In this document: in pieces, positions 1 to 8,526 of the stretch
Layout: each line of letters opens with the position of its first letter
Position numbering within the stretch: position 1 is the stretch's first letter
NCBI GenBank assembly: GCA_023897205.1
Contig: JAHWDD010000004.1
Coordinates: forward strand, 1,550,001-1,614,000
DNA length: 64,000 nucleotides
From: Exophiala sp. HKRS030
Lineage: Eukaryota > Ascomycota > Eurotiomycetes > Chaetothyriales > Herpotrichiellaceae
Direction of reading: 5' to 3'
The notes under the pieces: generated by a model
The model's database searches: none
The model's input: the letters and a program-made list of their open reading frames with translations, nothing else
Told to the model about the DNA's origin: nothing
Position numbers and translations under genes: made by a program

Positions 1-493
1 AGTCCTGCCCGTTCTCCAGGCCATGGCGAAATGGGTCTTCCACATGGGTAAGTTGGGTGCTGGTCACGCCATGAAGACATTGAACAATTACACCAGTGCT
101 GGATCAATCATCGCCTTGTCGGATGCGCTGGTGGCAGGACAGAAATACGGCCTCGACCCTGTCCAGATGATTGATGTTCTCAATGTTGGAACAGGCCGGA
201 ACTTTTCCACATCAGATAGCTATGCAACTGATGCACTGCCCAAGAAATACGCGACCGGGTACCAACTTGCTCTGCTTGTGAAGGATATTGGTATCTCCAA
301 GGAACTATTTGAAAAGGTCAACTTCGATACCGATATGCCCGACTTGATCCTCAAGTATTTCAAGGAAGCCCAAGAGGGACTTGAGCCGACGGCCGACCAC
401 ACTGAACTCTTGAAGAGCTGGGAGAAACGAGCCGGTTTGTCGCTCAAGGTCGGCACCCCAGATGGCTCGACAGTGACGGCGTTGAAGAAATGA
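1..493 (+). CDS. 3-hydroxyisobutyrate dehydrogenase-like protein, 3' end (partial)
   Basis: Open frame from the left edge (in frame from base 2) to the TGA at 491-493. The visible part is the all-helical C-terminal domain of the beta-hydroxyacid dehydrogenase family (3-hydroxyisobutyrate, tartronate semialdehyde and threonate dehydrogenases). It carries the signature G-K-L-G-A-G-H-A-M-K-T-L-N-N, that is GxxGxGxxxKxxxN with the catalytic Lys, followed by the usual helices around 'EALVAGQKYGLDP'-like and 'LLVKDIGISKEL' sequence. The N-terminal NADPH-binding Rossmann domain lies outside the window, so the ATG at 23 is internal. These enzymes oxidise or reduce small beta-hydroxy acids; the substrate cannot be told from this half. 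Family confidence is high, substrate unknown. Confidence 0.85.
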   Translation, partial: VLPVLQAMAKWVFHMGKLGAGHAMKTLNNYTSAGSIIALSDALVAGQKYGLDPVQMIDVLNVGTGRNFSTSDSYATDALPKKYATGYQLALLVKDIGISKELFEKVNFDTDMPDLILKYFKEAQEGLEPTADHTELLKSWEKRAGLSLKVGTPDGSTVTALKK

Positions 494-831
494 TGAGCGA
501 TTTTGACAAGGGTGGTGGAAGGGGTATGGCTTGGCACAGGCAGCAACCGCCATTGGGGCCAATAACATCAATTGTGGTGGACATAGAGCAACAACACTTC
601 CATAATGGCTATTACATTGTCATTCTCTTCTGGTTGATTTTCAATGTCCTCCAAGTCGGCACTATTGTAGTGGCATGAATACGAGGTCCTACCGGCCTTG
701 GCGCAGCTGTTGCCTGACGTGAACAGGGATGTTCAGTAGTAGAAGACTGAGGCATGAAACATCTATATAAATGGTGTTAGATATGCCCTCTCAAGACAAT
801 AACAAACAACTCTTCACGCCGGGTACTCACC
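494..831. other. Intergenic, promoter of the VOC-fold gene
   Basis: No gene seen. It holds the 3' flank of the dehydrogenase and a TATA-like box close to the next start. Confidence 0.6.
764..771 (+). promoter_or_regulatory. TATA box of the VOC-fold gene
   Basis: TATATAAA lies 61 bp before the ATG at 832, a normal fungal distance giving a short leader. Confidence 0.5.
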
Positions 832-1365
832 ATGTCTGCACTTTCCAAATCCAGCAACTTCGTCAATTGTCTCTTCTTCGAGGACCAAGCCGAAGAGGCG
901 GCGAAGTTCTATACTTCCATCTTTCCAAATTCCTCCATCGATGAAACAACTCGCTTCCCAGAGGCAGGTACAGAGATCCATAAGCAGCCGGCCGGTTCCG
1001 TCATGTTCGTTCTATTCAGCCTCAACGGGCAACGTTTCACGGCCTTGAATTCCAAACCTGCCGAAATCCACTTTACCGAAGCAATTAGCTTCCAGGTCAT
1101 GTGCGACGATCAGGAGGAGATCGATCATTACTGGAATAAGTTGAGCGAAGGGGGCGACGAGACTGCTCAGAAATGTGGTTGGTTGAAGGACAAGTATGGT
1201 ATATCGTGGCAGGTTGTTCCCAAGGACCTCATGAAGCTCATGAGCGGAGCTCCTCCAGAGAATCGTTGGAAGGCAATGCAGGCTTTCATGAAAATGACCA
1301 AAATCATTCTTCAAGATGCCATTGACGCCGTCGAAGGTAAAGATGAGAAAGCCGCAGAGACCTGA
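832..1365 (+). CDS. PhnB-like VOC superfamily protein
   Basis: Intronless 177-aa protein of the PhnB/'3-demethylubiquinone-9 3-methyltransferase' branch of the vicinal oxygen chelate (glyoxalase/bleomycin-resistance) fold. The family pattern is clear: 'F..QAEEAAKFYTSIFPNSSI' at the start, a central 'LNGQRFTALN' strand, then 'EIDHYWNKLSEGG' and 'CGWLKDKYGISWQVVP', the typical end of the second beta-alpha-beta-beta-beta unit. A helical tail (about residues 135-177) follows the fold. The biochemical role of this family in fungi is not established; it is not a methyltransferase despite the historical name. The start is the first ATG after a TATA box. Confidence 0.85.
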   Translation: MSALSKSSNFVNCLFFEDQAEEAAKFYTSIFPNSSIDETTRFPEAGTEIHKQPAGSVMFVLFSLNGQRFTALNSKPAEIHFTEAISFQVMCDDQEEIDHYWNKLSEGGDETAQKCGWLKDKYGISWQVVPKDLMKLMSGAPPENRWKAMQAFMKMTKIILQDAIDAVEGKDEKAAET

Positions 1366-1453
1366 TCCTGAATGGGTGAAGCCCTGGCCAAGTTGGTGTT
1401 CTCATCAGATAGTATTAAGGATAGGTGATTTTCTGTACGCTCGACAAAATTGA

Positions 1454-2917
1454 TTACATGACGTTGCACTTCTTGGAATTCTCGTATTGTGCTCCCCATC
1501 GATCGATACCAGCTTGGATCTCGTTATCCCTTTGTTTAGCCTTGACTTCCGACTTGAAATTGGCCTTCATGAATTTGAGTAATTCTCGGTCCACGTTAGC
1601 TGCAAGCACGTTAGCAATTTGTACTCATACACATCGCAAAACCATTGGCTTACCACTTGAAGCTTCAAGGACCACTGGTTGTCTACAAAGAGGACAGTGG
1701 TCCTTTTCCTCTCTCTGCATGACGACCATACACCTTATGCAGAAAATGTGACCACACTTTAACCGGATCGGCTTGTAAGAAATGCTGAAGCATACCGGGC
1801 ACAAATAGTCGTTCAGTTGCGGGATAATATTGAGTAATTCTTGCGAAATGGTGAAACAAGTGGCTTTGGCCAGGTTTTGTGCCATGAATGGTGACTTGAT
1901 CAGCGTATCCGACACGGTTGATCGTGCGTGCAGTGCCGTGCGCTTGTCGAATTTCTTCATGATCTTGGAGAGTGCCGTTTTGTTGATCTCCTGGAATTTG
2001 ATCAGTCGGATCAAGTTGCTATTGATGCCTAGGAAGCGTTCCAAGGCGGCACTGGCGTCCTTCCCGAGTCTTCGAACTTCCTTCTGCTGTTTTTTTAGAC
2101 TTTGGTTAAAGTTGGAATACTGTAGTTGCGCGCGTTCAGCATCTCTGGCACCGGCATCCGCTTCGTGGGACGACATGAAGATTTCAGCTTCTGCGTAGAG
2201 CTCGAAAATCTTGCGCCAAATCTCAATTTCCTGCTTAGAGCGTTTGGTCTTTTCTGATTTCAAGTCGCGTAGTTGGGCACCAAGTTTGAGGATTTCCTCC
2301 TGTAGCTGAGTCTGCTCCGAGTCTTGCAAGCGGTCGAGATCAGCCAATTCCCGCTTTAGGATCTGAAAGAACTCGGAGTCTGATGTCAAGGGTATTTCAA
2401 TTGTTTGAGGTTGTAGTTCATCTTCTTCAGACATCACGTCGGCATTCTGAAATGCGGGATCTTGAGCTGTATTGTCTTGTAATGACCCATCGGCCACTCT
2501 TGGCTGAGCTGGGGAAGAATCATCCCGTCGAGATGGACCCGAAACTGAGGCTCTGGAATTCCGTGCGAGGCGTTGCAAAACTCGACGAGTGTCCGGCGCC
2601 AAACAAGCATCCATGGGGGAGCCATCGCGTGGATCAATGACAATGGTCAATCTTGGTGTAAAGCTGACTTTCTCGCTCCCATCGACCGAATACTGCATCA
2701 GCCTTTCACCCAGCGAGCCTCCAATCTCGGTGTCGCCAGATCCGACATGCTGCCACAAAGCGTCAAGAGTTTCTTTATCGAGACCGAGAGAGGCGAGTTC
2801 TTCCTGGACTCGTTTGATACACTTTTTCAGCTTTTTGTAAGAAATGGCAGAGTTAATCCACTCTTGAGGAAACTCCTCACGCGAGAGCGCTGCCTCAAAA
2901 TCTTGACCAAACTTCAT
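1454..2917 (-). CDS. SPX-RING E3 ligase-like protein with C-terminal CaaX box
   Basis: Two exons, 2917-1654 and 1599-1454 (intron 1600-1653, GTAAGC...TTGCAG), giving 469 aa. The N-terminus (about 1-340) is an SPX domain, the inositol-pyrophosphate sensor of phosphate status: it opens M-K-F-G-Q-D-F and has the Lys-rich 'SYKKLKKCIKR' helix and the later 'RIIKFQEINKTALSKIMKKFDK'-type helices. At about 370-410 is a C3HC4 RING finger (CPVC, CGHIFCIRC, CPLC), implying ubiquitin ligase activity. Exon 2 encodes a basic helix (KANFKSEVKAKQRDNEIQ) and ends in Cys-Asn-Val-Met, a farnesylation-type CaaX motif lost if the intron is read through (that frame stops at 1625). SPX plus RING in one fungal protein is a known architecture, with phosphate sensing as the inferred role. 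It is divergent from JJJ1. Confidence 0.9.
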
Positions 2918-3673
2918 CGTGACCGCATGTACGAGCAGTATTGGGATGATTGACAGAAGAGAATGTTGATTTTTGCCAGCGAGGGATTTGTAGTCATGGT
3001 CGAAGTTTGGCTGTTGACACTACGCTATCTTGGGATGATTAACAGGTGAAAAATGTCGAAATAATCAAAGTGGCGGACGTAATATCCAGTTCGCCTACGG
3101 ATCTTATTCCCCAGACCATGTCCTTGTCGCCACACGGGACGATCGAACGTTGTGCGAAGCACTCCCGCAGGTAAGGTCGCGGTCGAGATCGAGGTCGGGA
3201 ACAAATGGAATTGCTACGCTGAGGCACGCCCCGTCATCTGACAGATGCTAAAATTCTGGGTGTCGATTCTTCAAACGGACGGGACAAGAATAAAAATGGG
3301 CATCTTTGATCGCCAACTAATGGAAAAGATCAGTCTCGATGAAGGACAAAAGGCGGGAAAGGCGGTAGACGTGCACGTGCACGTGATTGAGGCAATTTTT
3401 AGGCGCAGGCCGCAGCCGAACGAAATGCTTGGTAAAGCAGCTTTAATATTGGCACCCACCATTAGGCGAGACTAGAGCCTAGGAAATTATTTTGTCGGGG
3501 GTCGCTTATTGAGTACGGAATACTGTAGTAAATCATCATCGCGTGTCTGCCTTCCATCCTCCCTGCGGCATTCTTTCTCAAGGCGGTGGGAGGGGTTCAG
3601 GTGGGTAGGAGTGATTGACTGACTGCTCGTGAATTTACCACCTTCCTCGTCTCGTACGTGTAGGACATTGGCC
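2918..3673. promoter_or_regulatory. Divergent promoter between SPX-RING and JJJ1
   Basis: A 756-bp spacer between head-to-head genes. No coding sequence is supported. Its main visible signal is a pair of joined E-boxes at 3374-3385. Confidence 0.6.
3374..3385. promoter_or_regulatory. Two abutting CACGTG E-boxes
   Basis: CACGTGCACGTG, a perfect palindrome, 457 bp upstream of the SPX-RING start and 289 bp upstream of JJJ1. CACGTG is the core bound by bHLH factors including Pho4/NUC-1, the phosphate-starvation activators. Assignment to that factor is inference. Confidence 0.45.
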
Positions 3674-5314
3674 ATGGGTCAGAGACAGTCTACAAGTAAT
3701 GCAGCCGAGGGAGAGCAACCTCCAGCAAAGGCCGATTACTATGATCTGCTTGGAGTTGAGCGTACGGCCACGGACGATGAGATCAAGAAAGCCTACCGGC
3801 GCAAAGCTCTCGAGCTGCACCCCGACCGCAATTACGGTAACGTCGAAGATGCCACCGCCTTGTTCGCTGAAATCCAGTCCGCCTATGAAGTCCTTTCCGA
3901 TCCTCAGGAACGAGCCTGGTATGACTCTCATCGAGACATCCTCCTCCGAGGAGATAGCGCGGCTGGTGCGGCTGCCACCGACTTCTCATACAATATTCGT
4001 ATGACCTCGGCGGAGGAAGTAATGAAGTTGATGATGAAGTTCAATGGTCGTTTAGATTTTACAGATGCCCTAAGCGGCTTCTACGGAGGGTTGAATGACT
4101 TTTTCAATCAGCTCGCAAAGGAGGAAGACATTGCTTGTCAGTGGGAGGGCCAAGATTACATGGATTACCCCGAGTTCGGTCTGAAAGATGACCATTACGA
4201 GGATACTGTCCGACCCTTTTACGCCTCCTGGAACGGGTTTGCTACTAGAAAAAGCTATTCGTGGAAGGATCAATACAAATTGTCCGATGCGCCAGATCGA
4301 AGGATCAGGAGGCTGATGGAAAAAGAGAACAAGAAAATACGCGAGGATGCGATTCAAGAATACAACGAGGCCGTCCGTTCTCTTGTTGCGTTTGTGCGGA
4401 AACGCGATCCGCGAGTACAAAATAACCAAAAGTCCGAAGCTGAGCGGCAAAGAGCACTTCGAGAAGCCACTGCGGCGCAGGCGGCACGATCCAAGGCGGC
4501 GAGATTGGCAAAAATGGAAGAGATGGACACAGCTGAAATACCAGAATGGGCAAGATCAAGACCTTCTCATGATGAACATGAAGGAGGCTTTTCCAGCGAA
4601 TCTGAAGTGGAGGAACATGCATATGAATGTGTGGTTTGCGATAAAACATTCAAGAGTGAGGCGCAATTCAAGTCACATGAAAAGAGCAAAAAGCATGTTA
4701 AAATGTTGAAACAATTGCAGAGAGAGATGCGTGCTGAAGGTAGGGCTCTAGATTTGGAGGTTGAGAACACAGCCCCGGAAGGCGAAGAGGAAGGAGAGCC
4801 ACATCCAGCACATACCCCTAATGAGCACGCCCACCCGAGCCTTGATGGCCAGGATGTTTCAGATGATGCTGTGGACAAGCCGGATATTGACACAGCGGTG
4901 GACGCAAAAGGTGCTTCGGGAGGGTCTGAAGCGATCGAGGATGACTCTGACGACGATTACGCTGCTCGATCTGATGTTGAACAGCGGATATTAGGGGGGC
5001 CAGCCAATGTGATGTCTTCTAAGGTCGGAGACATCAGCTTGGAAGATACACCAGAGACATCAGAGCCGGAGACAGCTCAACAACAACCGAAGTTGGGGAA
5101 GGCCAAGCAGAAGAAGGCCAGGAAAGCGGCACAGAAAGCAGCAGAACAACAGTCGGACAAGGTCGGATCTGTGTTGCAATGCGCGGTGTGTCAGGCTGAA
5201 TTTCCTTCGAAGAACAAGTTGTTTGATCATATCAAGGAGGAAAAGCATGCGGCTTACAAGACGGAGGTGAACTCGGTCAAGGGGTCAAAGAGCGGTAAAG
5301 GGAAAAAGAGATAG
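3674..5314 (+). CDS. JJJ1: DnaJ/C2H2 ribosome-biogenesis cochaperone, JJJ1/DNAJC21 homologue
   Basis: Intronless, 546 aa from the ATG at 3674 (M-G-Q-R-Q-S). An upstream ATG at 3629 would add 15 unlikely residues. J domain at about 20-90 with the HPD tripeptide at 49-51, which stimulates Hsp70 ATPase. Then the family's W/Y-rich central region ('[13 protein letters not shown]', '[14 protein letters not shown]'), a charged coiled-coil segment and two C2H2 fingers of the U1-like type: one near residue 320 (C-V-V-C...H) and one near 510 (C-A-V-C...H) before a Lys-rich tail. Yeast Jjj1 works with Ssa Hsp70 and Rei1 to release Arx1 from cytosolic pre-60S particles. Domain order and length match the family well. 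Confidence 0.93.
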   Translation: MGQRQSTSNAAEGEQPPAKADYYDLLGVERTATDDEIKKAYRRKALELHPDRNYGNVEDATALFAEIQSAYEVLSDPQERAWYDSHRDILLRGDSAAGAAATDFSYNIRMTSAEEVMKLMMKFNGRLDFTDALSGFYGGLNDFFNQLAKEEDIACQWEGQDYMDYPEFGLKDDHYEDTVRPFYASWNGFATRKSYSWKDQYKLSDAPDRRIRRLMEKENKKIREDAIQEYNEAVRSLVAFVRKRDPRVQNNQKSEAERQRALREATAAQAARSKAARLAKMEEMDTAEIPEWARSRPSHDEHEGGFSSESEVEEHAYECVVCDKTFKSEAQFKSHEKSKKHVKMLKQLQREMRAEGRALDLEVENTAPEGEEEGEPHPAHTPNEHAHPSLDGQDVSDDAVDKPDIDTAVDAKGASGGSEAIEDDSDDDYAARSDVEQRILGGPANVMSSKVGDISLEDTPETSEPETAQQQPKLGKAKQKKARKAAQKAAEQQSDKVGSVLQCAVCQAEFPSKNKLFDHIKEEKHAAYKTEVNSVKGSKSGKGKKR

Positions 5315-5875
5315 TTTATTAGCGATAGAAACCGGCGAGGCTGGCCACTTTGCAAGCGCTGGCAAAGGACTTTCTCATGTTTGTGATAAGCATAGCGCTG
5401 GCGTCTGTCTCGGGGGTATCTAGTTTGATGTCCACACGAGCATCGAACCTATCATGGATAGCTTTTATGTACAAGACATGAATGAATGGATCTGTCTCGG
5501 AGTGTATGGTTTGTTCTTGTCTGGTGTCATTGGAGAGGGAGTAAAGTGAGTATGTATGGTGCGTTTCATCTAAGCGACGTCTCGTGATTTGCTATTGTCA
5601 TCACATTTCGAGCCGAGGAGGGAGAGAGAGGGAGAGGGAGAGGGAGACAACTCAACAACACACCCACGACGATCCTGACAACCCCGTACTCCGTACCCAA
5701 GTGTCTCATTATTCCAGAGACCACACTACCTAGGTGCCTTGTCTTTTGGTAGTTAATAACACGGGTAAAGGAGAAAAAACAAAAGGCAGAAACTTATTTT
5801 CCTGATGTGGCCCCGACATTTTCGTTGTCGTTCGTCACAAACAAACACCATGACTTTGGTTCTGTGACACTCGCG
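5315..5875. other. Intergenic spacer with GA-rich tract
   Basis: No gene seen. It contains a GAGGGA/GAGA purine tract at about 5617-5648 and one TACTCCGTA motif at 5687-5695 (see the repeat entry). Confidence 0.5.
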
Positions 5876-7405
5876 ATGATAAATCGAGAAACAATATCCA
5901 AAGGGCAAACAGCAACTCGGTACGGACATCCAAAAATAAAAATGTCGGACACTCGTTGCGCAGACCCGGATTTACAACTCGACGTTGATGTGATGATATT
6001 GGAATACACTCTGTATCATGCCATCAAATCACAATTCGGTCTTCTTTCGATTGGATGTCGAGATGCGACACAAACTACCGAAGCGAATCGACTGTTGACG
6101 ATTTTCGACCGTTTCATCAATCACTTTAACCGACGACATCCCGCGCATCCAAAGTCGAATGAATTCTACAGTAATTTGGACATGCTCGAATTTTTGGTCC
6201 TGCTGTCAAACCGATCGAGTACGACGACGACGACCGAATTCAGTCGAGACACTCGAAACAAGTTACGTTCCGTTTCGGTCGAGAACCTGGCTTCTCGCCG
6301 TCGTTGGTTGGGGGGAAGGGGACGGTACGCTCGGAGACTGAGCAAGCAACCGGCCACTTCAAAGGATAACGTCCTACGAGATGTGGAGGACCGAATTTGT
6401 AGATTTTGGAATCGGAATAGACATGACGTCGCTGGTTCATCACAACATCGACCCTCACAGTCACAGTCAATGACGGTATCATCACCGTCACTGTTTGATC
6501 TTCTTCCACGATTCATGACAATCTCGGCAGAAATGTCGGCGACATTGAACCTACCTCCGAACGAGACGTGGATGCACGTGGCATGTGAATTCATGCTCCA
6601 AGCCAGTTTGGAATCGCTCGGGACCCATCCTCATGCGTCCATCATCGAGGAAGACAAAAACGTATTGCCACGTCTCGATGATTGCTTCGCGTGGGGTTAC
6701 GTCGACCCTCGACACCTGATCCCCGACGATGACGGCGAGGATGTCTGTGGTGGTGGTGGTGGTGGTCGTCGTCGTCGTCGTCGTCGTCGTCGTGAACTTG
6801 ACGAGAAAACCCAACTCGTCAACGACTTATTTACCGATCCTGACTCCGTTGTTGTGACCGGGGAGGAGCACGACAATGTCACGACAGATCCGGTCGGGTC
6901 GGGTCGAGAAGATCCGGAATGGACCCAGATCAGATCACAATGGTTGTCTGAATTCTCCATCCCGGCCGACGCTTCAGAACGGTACCGATCTTCTCGTCTA
7001 GACAGGTTGATTGTCAAGTTCCCTCTGGAAAAGTTTCTACCAAACCTCGTCACCTTCATGCAAAACGTTTGGGACCAATCTTGTGAGGAATTGGATGGAA
7101 AACCGATCCTGGCACAAATCGAGCAAGGTCACATAAAATCCTTGGGTGTCGAGGGGGACGAGTTTGAAGAATTTTTGAGTCGTGTCGGTCTCGGACGGAA
7201 AAAGTCGTCTCCGGAGATCCTAACTTTTGATGTTCCCGACATGAAAAGGGGGAGAGCATCGTCGTCGTCGGATGGGTTATTGTCATTAAATCCTCCTGAT
7301 GGATTTAGGGTACGTGGAAATGCATGGTCCAGAAATAAAAACGACAACGACAACGAAAACGAGATACCTGTAAATACGAAGAAAAGAACGAGAAGTATGA
7401 TTTGA
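5876..7405 (+). CDS. Uncharacterised protein with simple-repeat Gly/Arg tract
   Basis: Long intronless frame; the first in-frame ATG is 5876 (509 aa), with an alternative at 5942 (487 aa). The frame opens further upstream only through a GTG at 5807, which I do not use. I do not recognise the family. Visible features: a helical N-terminal region ('LDVDVMILEYTLYHAIKSQ'), a conserved-looking central stretch ('ETWMHVACEFMLQASLESL' and 'DDCFAWGYVDP'), then a run of Gly followed by a run of Arg from trinucleotide repeats at about 6749-6793, and a low-complexity Asn/Asp/Glu tail with a basic end (K-K-R-T-R-S). The low complexity suggests a disordered nuclear-type protein, but that is inference. Confidence 0.6.
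   Translation: MINRETISKGQTATRYGHPKIKMSDTRCADPDLQLDVDVMILEYTLYHAIKSQFGLLSIGCRDATQTTEANRLLTIFDRFINHFNRRHPAHPKSNEFYSNLDMLEFLVLLSNRSSTTTTTEFSRDTRNKLRSVSVENLASRRRWLGGRGRYARRLSKQPATSKDNVLRDVEDRICRFWNRNRHDVAGSSQHRPSQSQSMTVSSPSLFDLLPRFMTISAEMSATLNLPPNETWMHVACEFMLQASLESLGTHPHASIIEEDKNVLPRLDDCFAWGYVDPRHLIPDDDGEDVCGGGGGGRRRRRRRRRELDEKTQLVNDLFTDPDSVVVTGEEHDNVTTDPVGSGREDPEWTQIRSQWLSEFSIPADASERYRSSRLDRLIVKFPLEKFLPNLVTFMQNVWDQSCEELDGKPILAQIEQGHIKSLGVEGDEFEEFLSRVGLGRKKSSPEILTFDVPDMKRGRASSSSDGLLSLNPPDGFRVRGNAWSRNKNDNDNENEIPVNTKKRTRSMI
6749..6793 (+). repeat. Compound (GGT)n(CGT)n microsatellite inside a coding region
   Basis: About six GGT units run directly into about ten CGT-type units, encoding poly-Gly then poly-Arg in the orphan 509-aa protein. 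Because units are multiples of three, length change by slippage would keep the frame. Confidence 0.8.
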
Positions 7406-7557
7406 GAATATACCCACCTCAGGTAATAAGTAACGAGTATTTTGATCTTGTTATGAATTGTGGTTTTACTGGGTTTGGTACCATGAAAAAGGAGATGAGA
7501 TAGAAGAAAGTATTTGTTGACCAAAGGCTTTTTTCTATCGAGTACAGGGTAATCAAG

Positions 7558-8229
7558 TTATGTCGTCGTTGTCTTTTCCCATACACCCTTTTCGAATCCA
7601 TCCATATATTTGATATATTCTTCACCACCTGCCACCCATCCTTTAACACCACCTTGTAGAATTGCACTTTGTACCGTGGAAGACGTATCACTTGGTTTTG
7701 TCGCGGTCTGGTCTTCAATATAATCTGCAAACCAACCCGCAGCACGAGGTCCCCTCCCACCACAAGATCCACAATAAAATATCACCAGAGGTACACCGGT
7801 CGAAGTGGCGAGGGTGTAAAGAGTTGGTAAACTGTGGTATAAAGATTGAGCTGGTAGGTTGAGTGATGAGTGAATTGTGCCACCCTGGGAAATTACCATA
7901 AGTAACCACGGAGAGAGGAAAACCCCAAGTTTGAGAGTCAAGTAGAAGAGATGAGAAGCAAGAACAGGAACTTGAGAGTACGGGTAGGAGGTAAGTAGAG
8001 GGAAGAAAATCCAAGGTAGGTGACGGGGGTTAGGATTCATCCAACTCACTTCATGATCATTCCTCCTTACATCCACCAACAAGAAATCCCTTCCTGCTCT
8101 CCTGTTTCCAGACTTGAACATGGCCAACAAGTCTTCCCTCTTGACGACTTGAGGTTCGGTGGTTCTCGGAGCGGGGAATGACGCATGCCATGGTTGTTCT
8201 TTCGTCGTCGAATCTTGTGTGGTAGTCAT
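7558..8229 (-). CDS. Rhodanese-like/Cdc25-type phosphatase fold protein
   Basis: Two exons, 8229-8050 and 7884-7558; the intron 7885-8049 (GTGAGT...CCCAG) is 165 bp and in frame, so an unspliced read gives a false 85-aa longer protein. Product 168 aa. Rhodanese domain: 'DFLLVDVRRNDHE' (CH2A-type motif), then 'GGTIHSSLNLPAQSLY', then the active loop after strand 'LVIFYC': C98-G-S-C-G-G-R104, a Cys-x5-Arg loop like Cdc25 and arsenate-reductase (Acr2/Arc) members, followed by 'GPRAAGWFADY'. Family members reduce arsenate, dephosphorylate proteins or move sulfane sulfur; a second Cys (C101) in the loop could form a resolving disulfide. The exact activity is undetermined. Confidence 0.85.
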   Translation of the reverse strand: MTTTQDSTTKEQPWHASFPAPRTTEPQVVKREDLLAMFKSGNRRAGRDFLLVDVRRNDHEVSWMNPNPRHLPWIFFPLLTSYPYSQVPVLASHLFYLTLKLGVFLSPWLLMVISQGGTIHSSLNLPAQSLYHSLPTLYTLATSTGVPLVIFYCGSCGGRGPRAAGWFADYIEDQTATKPSDTSSTVQSAILQGGVKGWVAGGEEYIKYMDGFEKGVWEKTTTT

Positions 8230-8412
8230 GGTGATTTTGAAGATATAGAGCTCAGATAAGGTGGCAGAAAGAGAGAGGTACGTAGTATATAGGAATTGAT
8301 ATGACTTTTTAACATACAATCGAGGATCAAGGTAAAGGTATCAAAAGTGGGAGTGACAGTTTGGAGACACCAGGTTGGCTGCTTCTTTTACACGGAGCAG
8401 GTAATAAATACA

Positions 8413-8439
8413 GTACTTAAGAGGTAAGTGCTTAAGTAC
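8413..8439. repeat. 9-bp perfect inverted repeat
   Basis: GTACTTAAG (8413-8421) and CTTAAGTAC (8431-8439) flank a 9-nt loop in the 297-bp spacer between the rhodanese start and the P450 stop. It could be a terminator-like hairpin or an operator; no direct evidence. Confidence 0.5.
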
Positions 8440-8526
8440 CTGACAAGCCGAGGTTCAGTTCAGCCTTGTTTCAAGTATCCAGCCTTGCCCTAACTCGTCC
8501 TCTCTTTATCAACTCGTACTCATTCA

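Noticed and set aside
1625..1653. C-terminus 'GKPMVLRCV' of the unspliced SPX-RING frame
   Set aside because: It is intron sequence; a consensus donor, branch-like site and acceptor give a longer conserved end.
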